A DNA stretch of 64,000 nt from Blattabacterium cuenoti (GTDB lineage: Bacteria; Bacteroidota; Bacteroidia; Flavobacteriales; Blattabacteriaceae): positions 506,001 through 570,000 of the forward strand of contig NZ_CP059221.1 of NCBI RefSeq assembly GCF_014252375.1, in the 5' to 3' direction. The translations under genes and the position numbers were made by a program. Under the pieces are notes generated by a model, which was not told the DNA's origin, did no database searches, and saw nothing but the letters and a program-made list of their open reading frames with translations. Shown one piece after another: positions 31,426-39,549 of the stretch (positions are counted from its first letter, which is position 1; each line of letters begins with the position of its first letter).

Positions 31426-33122
31426 ATGTATTCAAATAAGAAAACAGTACAAATATTAGGAGAAGTTTTAAAATCAAAATTAATTTTCAATATTATTATA
31501 TCACCTGGATCAAGAAATGCTCCAATTATTATACATTTTACTCAAAATAAATTATTTAAAACTTATAGTATTGTAGATGAAAGATGTGCAGGTTTTTTTG
31601 CTTTAGGTATGGCTCAAAAATTAAAAAAACCTGTTGTAATTAGTTGTACCTCTGGATCTTCTGTAGTAAATTATTTTCCTTCAATAATAGAATCCTTTTA
31701 TCAAAATATTCCTATTATAATTGTTACAGCAGATCGTCCTAAAGAATTTATTACGATATATGATGGACAATCTATGAATCAGGAAAATATTTTTCAAAAT
31801 TATGTAATAAAATTCACTCAATTAACTGAAGATGAATCTAAAAGGGGGATATGGTATAATAATAAATTAATTAATGAATCAATAAATGAATGTATTTTAA
31901 AAAATAAACCTATACACATAAATATACCTTTTTCCGAACCACTTTATGGTATTACTAATAAAATAAAAATACATATTAATATTGTAAAAACTTTTTATAC
32001 AGAAACATATATTAAAAAAAAAATCAATTTTTAAATGAAAAAAAAATATGGAATAAATGTAAAAAAAAGATGATATTATTAGGATTAAATAATTTTATTA
32101 ATAAAACTAAACTTACTAAAGTTTTAAAAAAAATTAGTTTAGATGAATCAATAATTATTTTTTCTGAAACAACTTCACAAATAAATAGTAATAAATTATT
32201 TTCTAATATAGATCAAATTGTTTATGGTATAGACATAAATAAATGGATAAAAATATTAAAACCAAATATTTTATTAACAATAGGAATAAATATATTATCT
32301 AAAAATATAAAATATTTATTAAGAAAATTCCCACCTAAATATCATTGGCATCTTGGTAATAATTGTAAAAATTATCCTGATACTTATTTTAAATTAAGTT
32401 CATACTGGAATATAAATCCTGAATATTTTTTTAAAATAATTGAAAAAAATAAAAATTTTCCTAACTCTAATTATAAAAGAACTTGGGAAGTTTTAATAGA
32501 AGATAAAATAAAAAAGCAAAATTTTTTTATAAAAAAAGAAAAAAATTTTTCAGATTTAAAAGCTCTTTTTTTTATTTTTTCTAAAATTCCTAAAAAATCT
32601 ATTTTACAATTAGGAAATAGTATGATTATAAGATATTACCAATTATTTATTAGTAAAAGAAAATATAAAATACAATCTTATTGTAATAGAGGCATATCAG
32701 GAATAGATGGTAGTGTATCAACCGCAATAGGATATTCAATAGTAAGCAAAAAAATTGTAACATTAATTATTGGAGATATAAGTTTTTTTTATGATAGTAA
32801 TGCCTTATGGAATAATTATACACCAAAAAATTTTAGAATAATACTTATAAATAACAAATGTGGAAATATTTTTAAAATAATTTTAAATAAAAAATTTTCA
32901 AAAAAAACATTTAATTTTTTTGAAACAAAACATAATTTATGTGCATATGAATTATGTAAAATGTATAAATGGAATTATAATAAAGTATCTGATTTAAATA
33001 GATTAAGATATATTTTATCATTTTTTTGGAAGAAATCCAATTATCCATTTTTATTAGAAATAGATACAAAAAATTGTAATAATGAAAATATTTTTAGAAA
33101 CTTTTTATATAGTTCTAAATGA
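31426..33122 (+). pseudogene. menD: Menaquinone biosynthesis SEPHCHC synthase, frameshifted
   Basis: MenD, a thiamine-diphosphate enzyme, joins isochorismate and 2-oxoglutarate in menaquinone synthesis. The first part (31426-32034) has IISPGSRNAPIIIHF, VDERCAGFFALGMAQ with the cofactor-activating Glu, and SCTSGSSVVNYFPS. The second (32070-33122 from its first ATG) has YCNRGISGIDGSVSTAIGYS and LIIGDISFFYDSNALWNN, the ThDP-Mg motif. The first stops at TAA 32032-32034 behind a T5 run; one added T joins it to an open frame reading LNEKKIWNKCKKKMILLGLN, just as the family reads (xIWNxxKKKMIL). The joined length of about 565 is normal and all cofactor motifs are retained. Menaquinone is the respiratory quinone in this group, so loss would matter; rescue or sequencing error should be considered. 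Confidence 0.85.
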
Positions 33123-33708
33123 AAAAAAATTCTTAAAAAAATTTTAATTCTAGAAAATATTTCTCTAAAATATATTTTACTACTATAAGTAGTTAAATTT
33201 TTAGCATTAAATGCTACCACATCTAATCCTAGATATTTTCCAAAAAAAATTGCTCTTTCATTATGAAATTTTTGAGACACAATTGTAAATTTTTTTTGAT
33301 GAAAAATTTTATAGGCTCTTATTATAGAATTCATTGTATTAATTCCATATAAATCTTCATATATAATATTTGATGGTATTCCTCTTTTTATTAGTTCTAT
33401 TTTCATCATTTTTGGTTCATTATAATTTTCTTCTTTATTATCTCCACTAACAATAATATATTGTATTTTTTTTTTATAAAAAAGTAATTGAATTGCATCC
33501 ATTCTGGATTTAAAGTAATAATTTACTCCACCTCCATGTAAATACTTTGATGTACCTAATACTATTCCAAAATTATTATATGGAATTTTTTCAATAGAAT
33601 CATAATTTTTATTTCTTGATGTAAAACTTATTAAAAAATAAGAAAATATGACTATTGAAATAATAATAAAAAAAATACACATATTAATTTTTTTATTAAT
33701 TTTTTCAT
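33041..33708 (-). CDS. SanA/YdcF-like membrane-anchored protein (DUF218), start possibly frameshifted
   Basis: A DUF218 protein with one N-terminal membrane anchor. The core reads FGIVLGTSKYLHGGGVNYYF, IIVSGDNKEENYNEPKMM, IYEDLYGINTMNSIIRAYKI and TIVSQKFHNERAIFF, as in E. coli SanA, linked to envelope barrier function. The uninterrupted frame begins at ATG 33682 inside the hydrophobic segment. A better N-terminus starts at ATG 33708 (MKKLIKKLICVFF) and joins this frame if one T is added to a T8 tract (33668-33675), giving the charged-then-hydrophobic anchor usual in the family. The C-terminal 82 bp overlap the end of menD on the opposite strand, suggesting a lost stop codon. The biochemical role of the family is not established. 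Confidence 0.75.
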
Positions 33709-33729
33709 ATCTATTTATTTATATTATAT

Positions 33730-36700
33730 TTAATCATCAGAATATTCTATAATCCATTTTCCTTGTTTCAAAAAAAAATCATATTGTTTAAATTTAATTA
33801 TTTTCATTTCTCCAGTATCAATATTACGAATATTAATTCTATTATTTCTACCAAGTTTATTTTTATCATTTTCAAATATAGATGATAAACTATTTATTAA
33901 TAAATTAGATTTAAATAAAAAAGAAAGTATTTTTTTATTAATATCATAAATTCTATCTTGAAATAAATTAAATGCATTTTGTTTATAAACTATAAGAGGA
34001 TCTTTTTGTTCAAAAACTGCATTTTGAACTGAAAATCTTAAACTATCCATTTCTTTTAAATGATCTCTCCATGTTTCATCTACAAAAAATAATATAGATT
34101 TTTTTTCAAGTTCTAAGAATAATGATTTTCCTTTAGTAATATTAAAATCATTTAAACTAGATGTGCATAAAATATTTCTATTTCCATTAGAAAACATTAC
34201 TTGTATTTGATATAAATCTATATTTTTATAAATTTTTTCATATATATATGGATTTATATAATTTGTAATTATATTTTTTTTTCTTTTTTCATAATATTCT
34301 ACAATATAATCATGAACATTTTCAACATAATCTATTCTATTTAGAAAAAATTGATCTTTTTCTATTAAACATTCAATACCAAATATTTGAAAAAAATCAA
34401 ATCTTAAATTATCAAAATTATTATTAGATTTATTCATATAAATCATAATCTTCAATAAAACATATATCATATTTGATATATCTAAATCTAATTTATCCCC
34501 ATACAATGCATTTTTTCTCTTTTTATAAATAAATTCTCTTTGTTTATTAATAACATCATCATAGTCTAATAATCGTTTTCTAATACTAAAATTATTGTCT
34601 TCTATTTTTTTTTGAGCTTTTTCAATAGATTTTGTTAATAAAGAATGTTGAATAACATCTCCTTCTTTATGACCAAATTTATCCATTAATCTAGAAAGTC
34701 TTTCTGAATCAAAAAATAAACGTATCAAATCATCTTCTAAAGATATGTAGAATTGACTACTACCTGGATCTCCTTGTCTTCCAGATCTTCCTCTTAATTG
34801 ATTATCTACTCTTCTAGAATCATGTCTTTCTGTTCCTAAAACAGCTAATCCTCCATTATTTATTACTTCTTTACATAATTTAATATCTGTACCTCTTCCA
34901 GCCATATTTGTAGCTATTGTTACATAACCTGGTAAACCAGCTTTTGCTATTATTTCTGCTTCTTTTTCATGTAATTTAGCGTTTAAAACATTATGTTTTA
35001 TTTTTCTAAAATTTAATGTTCTACTCAATAATTCTGATACCTCTACAGAAGTAGTACCAACTAAAACAGGACGATTTTCTTTTCTAGAAAGAGAAATAAT
35101 TTTTTCTATTATAGAATTATATTTTTCTCTCTTTGTTTTAAAAACAAGATCTTGTAAATCTATTCTTTTTATAGGATTATGAGTAGGTATGACCACAACA
35201 TCTAGTTTATAGATATGCCAAAATTCTCCTGATTCTGTTTCTGCAGTTCCTGTCATTCCAGATATTTTTTTATACATTCTGAAATAATTTTGTAAAGTTA
35301 TAGTAGCAAAAGTTTGACTAGAAGATTCTACATATACATTTTCTTTTGCTTCTATAGCTTGATGTAAACCATCAGAATAACGTCTTCCTTCCATAATTCT
35401 ACCTGTTTGTTCATCAACTATTTTAACTCTATTTCCTAGTACAACATAATCTATGTCTTTTTCAAATAATGTATAAGCTTTAAGTAATTGATTTATAACA
35501 TGTATTCTTTGAGATTTAATAGAAAAATCTTTAATTAAAAAATCTTTTTCTTTTATTTCATCTTCTTTTGATAAATTTTTATTTTCTATATTATAAATTT
35601 CTAAGTTAATATCTGATAATATAAAAAATTTTTGATCTTCTATATTTCTAGATAAAAATTCTATACCTTTATCTGTTAGTTCTACTGTATTATTCTTCTC
35701 ATCAATTACAAAATATAATTCTTTATCTACTTTATACATTTCTTTTCCATAATCTTGTATATATTGTCCTTCTACTTTTTGTAAAAATGAACGAATATTT
35801 TTTTCACTTAGAAATTTAATTAAAGATTTTTTTTTTGGTAATCCTCTATATGCTTGAAGTAATCTAAATCCACCTAATCTAATTTTTTTGTTTTTTATTA
35901 AATTTTTAGATTCTTTTATAAAAAAATTTACTATTGAATTTTGTTTCTTTACTAAATTTTTTACTTTGTCCTTAAATATTTCAAATTCTTTTTTATTGTC
36001 TTTATCAGAATCTACAGGTCCTGATATTACTAATGGCGTCCGTGCCTCATCTATTAATACAGAATCTATTTCATCTATTATTGCATAATTTAAATTTCTT
36101 TGAACTAAATCTTTTTTATTATTTACCATATTATCACGTAAATAATCAAATCCAAATTCATTATTTGTTCCATAAGTTATATCAGCTATATATGCATTTT
36201 TACGCATTTTGATATTATTATAAGAATAATTATCAATACAATCTACTCTCAATCCATGAAACTCCATTAGTGGAGCCATCCATTCAGTATCTCTTCTAGA
36301 TAGATAATTATTTACTGTAACAATATGAACTCCTTTTCCTGATAAAGCGTTAAGATAAGCAGATAAAGTAGCTACAAAAGTTTTTCCTTCTCCTGTAGCC
36401 ATTTCTGCTATTTTTCCTTGATGTAAAATTATCCCACCCATTAATTGTACATCGTAATGTACCATATCCCAAATAATATTTTTACCATATGCATTCCATT
36501 TGTTTTCCCAAATAGAATTTTCTTTATGTAAATAAATATAAGATCTTATTTTCGATAATTCTTTATCTAAAGAAGTTGATTTTACTACAATTTTTTTATT
36601 TTTTTTGAAACGTTTTGCAGTTTCTTTAATAATAGCAAATGATTCTGGTAGTATTTTTAATAAAATTTGTTGTTCAGTTTTATATGATTTTTCTCTAATT

Positions 36701-36975
36701 TCTTCTATAGATGAGTATATCTTTTCTAAGATTGGGACAGAACAACTTTCTCTTGATTTTTCTAATAATATTTTTTCTTTTTGGTCAAATTCTTTTAAAT
36801 TATTTTTTATAAACTTTTTCAGTAAAAAAGTTTTATTTCTTAGTTCATCATTAGATAATGAACATATTACTTTAGTTTTTTCTTTTATTTGATCTAAAAT
36901 TTTTTCTACTTCTTTTAGATCTTTTTCATTTTTATTTAATAAAAGCTTGTTTAATAATTTCTTTATAAAATTCAT
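33730..36975 (-). CDS. secA: Preprotein translocase ATPase SecA
   Basis: SecA drives export through SecYEG. The first nucleotide-binding fold shows MATGEGKTFVATLSAYL and IDEIDSVLIDEARTPLVISG, the second ATNMAGRGTDIKLCKEV and DNQLRGRSGRQGDPGSSQFY. The preprotein cross-linking insertion between residues about 230 and 420 is longer than in E. coli, as is typical for the 1080-1110-residue SecA of Bacteroidetes. The zinc-binding Cys-rich tail is not present; the protein ends GKWIIEYSDD. It is a single long gene with 21 bp to the SanA-like gene downstream. Confidence 0.96.
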   Translation of the reverse strand: MNFIKKLLNKLLLNKNEKDLKEVEKILDQIKEKTKVICSLSNDELRNKTFLLKKFIKNNLKEFDQKEKILLEKSRESCSVPILEKIYSSIEEIREKSYKTEQQILLKILPESFAIIKETAKRFKKNKKIVVKSTSLDKELSKIRSYIYLHKENSIWENKWNAYGKNIIWDMVHYDVQLMGGIILHQGKIAEMATGEGKTFVATLSAYLNALSGKGVHIVTVNNYLSRRDTEWMAPLMEFHGLRVDCIDNYSYNNIKMRKNAYIADITYGTNNEFGFDYLRDNMVNNKKDLVQRNLNYAIIDEIDSVLIDEARTPLVISGPVDSDKDNKKEFEIFKDKVKNLVKKQNSIVNFFIKESKNLIKNKKIRLGGFRLLQAYRGLPKKKSLIKFLSEKNIRSFLQKVEGQYIQDYGKEMYKVDKELYFVIDEKNNTVELTDKGIEFLSRNIEDQKFFILSDINLEIYNIENKNLSKEDEIKEKDFLIKDFSIKSQRIHVINQLLKAYTLFEKDIDYVVLGNRVKIVDEQTGRIMEGRRYSDGLHQAIEAKENVYVESSSQTFATITLQNYFRMYKKISGMTGTAETESGEFWHIYKLDVVVIPTHNPIKRIDLQDLVFKTKREKYNSIIEKIISLSRKENRPVLVGTTSVEVSELLSRTLNFRKIKHNVLNAKLHEKEAEIIAKAGLPGYVTIATNMAGRGTDIKLCKEVINNGGLAVLGTERHDSRRVDNQLRGRSGRQGDPGSSQFYISLEDDLIRLFFDSERLSRLMDKFGHKEGDVIQHSLLTKSIEKAQKKIEDNNFSIRKRLLDYDDVINKQREFIYKKRKNALYGDKLDLDISNMIYVLLKIMIYMNKSNNNFDNLRFDFFQIFGIECLIEKDQFFLNRIDYVENVHDYIVEYYEKRKKNIITNYINPYIYEKIYKNIDLYQIQVMFSNGNRNILCTSSLNDFNITKGKSLFLELEKKSILFFVDETWRDHLKEMDSLRFSVQNAVFEQKDPLIVYKQNAFNLFQDRIYDINKKILSFLFKSNLLINSLSSIFENDKNKLGRNNRINIRNIDTGEMKIIKFKQYDFFLKQGKWIIEYSDD

Positions 36976-37017
36976 TAATATGTGTGAAAAAATTAATATT
37001 TATCCATTGTTTATTCT

Positions 37018-37251
37018 TTAAAGTTCGTATTCATCTCTATTCCAATAAAAATCCTCATCATCACGAGGATAATCAGCCCATATATCTTCAATTGATTCAA
37101 AAATTTCTCCTTCTCCATTTTCTAGTTGTTGCAAGTTTTCAACTACTTCTAATGGAGCACCAGTCCTAATTGCAAAATCTATAAGTTCTTCTTTTGTTGC
37201 TGGCCAAGGTGCGTCTTCTAAGTGAGAAACTAATTCTAAAGTCCAATACAT
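37018..37251 (-). CDS. DUF2795 domain protein
   Basis: A 77-residue acidic protein, highly conserved in Flavobacteria: MYWTLELVSHLEDAPWPATK, FAIRTGAPLEVVENLQQLE, and a tail rich in Asp, Glu and Trp. The strict conservation against an AT-driven background (several Trp and Pro retained) suggests strong selection, yet the function is unknown to me. It lies 42 bp upstream of secA on the same strand, so it may be co-transcribed with it. Confidence 0.85.
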   Translation of the reverse strand: MYWTLELVSHLEDAPWPATKEELIDFAIRTGAPLEVVENLQQLENGEGEIFESIEDIWADYPRDDEDFYWNRDEYEL

Positions 37252-37383
37252 AATAATTGTAATATTTTAAAACAAAAAGGTAATATTCTTAATTTTTATA
37301 TATTTGATTTTCAAAAATCAATGAATCTTTTTTTTACAAAAACACAAGATAAAAATAGTGAATTTAAATTACAAATAAATTAT

Positions 37384-38337
37384 ATGAAAAAATTTCCTAA
37401 AATTATTTTTATAGGATCTGATAAATTTTCTGTTTCTTCTTTAAAAGAATTATATATAAAAAAATATAATATTGTTGGAATAATTACTAATCCAGACAAT
37501 AAGAAATATAATCCTGTAAAAATATATTCATTAGAAAAAAAAATAACATTGTTACAACCTAAAAAATTATTAGACCCAATATTTATAAAAAAAATAAAAA
37601 TTATTAATGCTGATTTATATATAGTTGTTTCTTTTAAATTTCTTCCAAAAAAAATATGGAATCTTCCCAAACTTGGGACAATTAATTTACATCCATCTTT
37701 GTTACCTAAATATCGGGGAGCAGCTCCAATTAATTGGGTGATAATTAATGGAGAAAATAGAACTGGATTAACTGTTTTTTTTGTAGAAGAAAAAATAGAT
37801 TGTGGTAAAATAATATTACAAAAAGAAATAAAAATAGAAGATAATGAAACAGCTGGTGAATTGCAAGAAAAATTACAATATTATAGTGGATCAATAATTA
37901 TATCAAGCATAAATAAAATTTTAAAAAATAAAAATTTTTCCAATGAAAGAAAAAAAATGTATTACATAAAAAATGATGATAAAATACATACAAAAAATGC
38001 TCCAAAAATATATACAAAAGATTGTAGAATTAAGTGGTCTTTATCTATTGATACTATTTATAATAAAATAAGGGGATTAAGTCCATCTCCTTCAGCATGG
38101 ACATTATTATATTTAAATAAAAAATTTTATAGATTTAAAATATTTTTTGTTAAAAAAGAAAAAAAAATTCATAATTATTCAATAGGATTGGTATTTATAA
38201 ATTTATATAATATGTTTATATCTGTTAAAGAAGGATTTATTAATATTTTAGAATGTCAAATAGAAGGTAAAAAAAAAATGAATATAAAAAAATTTATTAA
38301 TGGAATAAAAATAAAAAAAAATCTATTTGTTAAATAA
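37384..38337 (+). CDS. fmt: Methionyl-tRNA formyltransferase
   Basis: Fmt formylates initiator Met-tRNA. Catalytic sequence is visible in LHPSLLPKYRGAAPINWVI, with Asn and His of the formyl-transfer site (NLHPSLLP), followed by GLTVFFVEEKIDCGKII; the C-terminal domain contains RGLSPSPSAWTLLY. I chose ATG 37384 (MKKFPKIIFIGSDKF), giving 317 residues, the family length. The frame also has an ATG at 37321, but the extra 21 residues precede the first Rossmann strand and are not expected. Presence of fmt shows formylated initiation is kept. Confidence 0.92.
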   Translation: MKKFPKIIFIGSDKFSVSSLKELYIKKYNIVGIITNPDNKKYNPVKIYSLEKKITLLQPKKLLDPIFIKKIKIINADLYIVVSFKFLPKKIWNLPKLGTINLHPSLLPKYRGAAPINWVIINGENRTGLTVFFVEEKIDCGKIILQKEIKIEDNETAGELQEKLQYYSGSIIISSINKILKNKNFSNERKKMYYIKNDDKIHTKNAPKIYTKDCRIKWSLSIDTIYNKIRGLSPSPSAWTLLYLNKKFYRFKIFFVKKEKKIHNYSIGLVFINLYNMFISVKEGFINILECQIEGKKKMNIKKFINGIKIKKNLFVK

Positions 38338-38424
38338 CAATTATAACAATTAGATATTAGTTATTTATTATATTTGTTTCTATTAATTATAATCTTGTTT
38401 TATAATTAATTAAAATTTACAATT

Positions 38425-38691
38425 ATGAATAAAACAGAATTGGTTAATTCAATAGCAGAAAAAACTGGAATAACAAAAATAAAAGCAAAAAGCGTTACTG
38501 ATGCACTTATTAAAACAATAATTGAATCTTTGAAAAAAGGAGAGAAAGTTACTCTTGTTGGATTTGGAACATTTTCTGTGGTAAAAAGAAATCCTAGAAA
38601 CGGTGTTAATCCTAGAACTGGAAAAAAAATATATATTCCTGGAAAAAAAGTAGCTAAATTTAAAATAGGAGCAGAATTAACAAACTTATAA
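38425..38691 (+). CDS. hup: DNA-binding protein HU
   Basis: HU is a small histone-like DNA-bending protein. The 88 residues match the family from MNKTELVNSIAEKTGI to the beta-arm signature VGFGTFSVVKRNPRNGVNP with the intercalating Pro and RTGKKIYIPGKKVAKFK. It stands alone, with an 87 bp upstream spacer containing TATATTTG at 38369-38376, which resembles the Bacteroidetes -7 element TAnnTTTG, although no matching -33 TTG was found. Confidence 0.95.
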   Translation: MNKTELVNSIAEKTGITKIKAKSVTDALIKTIIESLKKGEKVTLVGFGTFSVVKRNPRNGVNPRTGKKIYIPGKKVAKFKIGAELTNL

Positions 38692-38700
38692 ATAAAATTA

Positions 38701-38733
38701 AAAGATAAAGTTTTTACAAAAAACTTTATCTTT
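38701..38733. terminator. Bidirectional intrinsic terminator between hup and pdxH
   Basis: A perfect 15 bp inverted repeat (AAAGATAAAGTTTTT, loop ACA, then its complement) lies between the convergent hup and pdxH. It begins 10 bp after the hup stop and ends 2 bp before the pdxH stop codon. T-rich sequence follows on the plus strand and the mirrored arrangement would serve the minus strand too. The stem is AT-rich, so strength is uncertain, but the perfect symmetry and convergent placement are convincing. Confidence 0.65.
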
Positions 38734-38735
38734 AT

Positions 38736-39383
38736 TTATGGAGATAATCTTCGTATTAACCATTTTTTATTATCTTGTAATTCATAAGATAGTCTATCAT
38801 GTAATCTGTTTGACTTTCCTTGCCAAAATTCCATTTTATACGGATATACTAAGTATCCTCCCCAATAAAAAGGTCTAGTTATATTTTTATTTTCAAAAAA
38901 TTTTTTCCATTTTTTATATTTATTTAATAAATATTTTCTAGATGTAATAATAGAACTCTGTCTAGACGCCCAACATCCTAAATTATTATTAATTGGACGT
39001 TTATTAAAATATATATCAGATTTTTTTCTATCTATTTTAGATGTTACTCCTTTAATTATTATTTGTCTTGATGTTTTTTCCCAAAAAAAAGATAAACAAA
39101 CCCTTGGATAAATTCTAATTGAAATACCTTTAGAACTATAATAGTTTGTATAAAAAATAAAACCTTTATTAGAATATTCTTTTAATAAAACAATTCTAGT
39201 TTCAGGACAACCATCTTTTCCTATAGTAGATAAAGACATTGCATTAATTTCTTTTTTTTTTGATTTATAAAAAGATTTTTCATATTGAAACCAATAATGA
39301 AATAATTGAAATGGATTTCTTGGTATTTTTTGACAGTAATCATTATAGTAATTTTTTCTTAATCCACTTAAATCAATAATCAT
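38736..39383 (-). CDS. pdxH: Pyridoxamine 5'-phosphate oxidase
   Basis: PdxH oxidises pyridoxamine or pyridoxine phosphate to PLP using FMN. Family blocks are TRIVLLKEYSNKGFIFYTNY, PRVCLSFFWEKTSRQIIIKG, MEFWQGKSNRLHDRLSYE and the invariant end RRLSP. The 215 residues are normal. PLP is needed by SpeA, SufS and others in this window. The gene runs convergent to hup and ends beside the shared hairpin. Confidence 0.95.
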   Translation of the reverse strand: MIIDLSGLRKNYYNDYCQKIPRNPFQLFHYWFQYEKSFYKSKKKEINAMSLSTIGKDGCPETRIVLLKEYSNKGFIFYTNYYSSKGISIRIYPRVCLSFFWEKTSRQIIIKGVTSKIDRKKSDIYFNKRPINNNLGCWASRQSSIITSRKYLLNKYKKWKKFFENKNITRPFYWGGYLVYPYKMEFWQGKSNRLHDRLSYELQDNKKWLIRRLSP

Positions 39384-39452
39384 AAAAAAAATATATTAAT
39401 AATATTATATAAAATATAAATATATTATATATTGAAATAAAAAATATATTTA

Positions 39453-39527
39453 GGCGTGATAGCTCAGATTGGTTAGAGCATTGGATTCATAACCCAAAGG
39501 TCGGGGGTTCAATTCCCCCTCACGCTA
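39453..39527 (+). tRNA. tRNA with CAT anticodon (Met or Ile2)
   Basis: A cloverleaf is visible: acceptor GGCGTGA pairs with TCACGCT (the 1-72 pair is G-U) followed by discriminator A, D arm GCTC...GAGC, anticodon loop TTCATAA with CAT at 39488-39490, and T arm GGGGG TTCAATT CCCCC. The anticodon stem lacks the three G-C pairs of initiator tRNA and the acceptor end is paired, so this is not an obvious fMet. Elongator Met and lysidine-modified Ile2 cannot be separated by eye. Confidence 0.9.
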
Positions 39528-39549
39528 TTTTAATAATAAATTTTTCATA

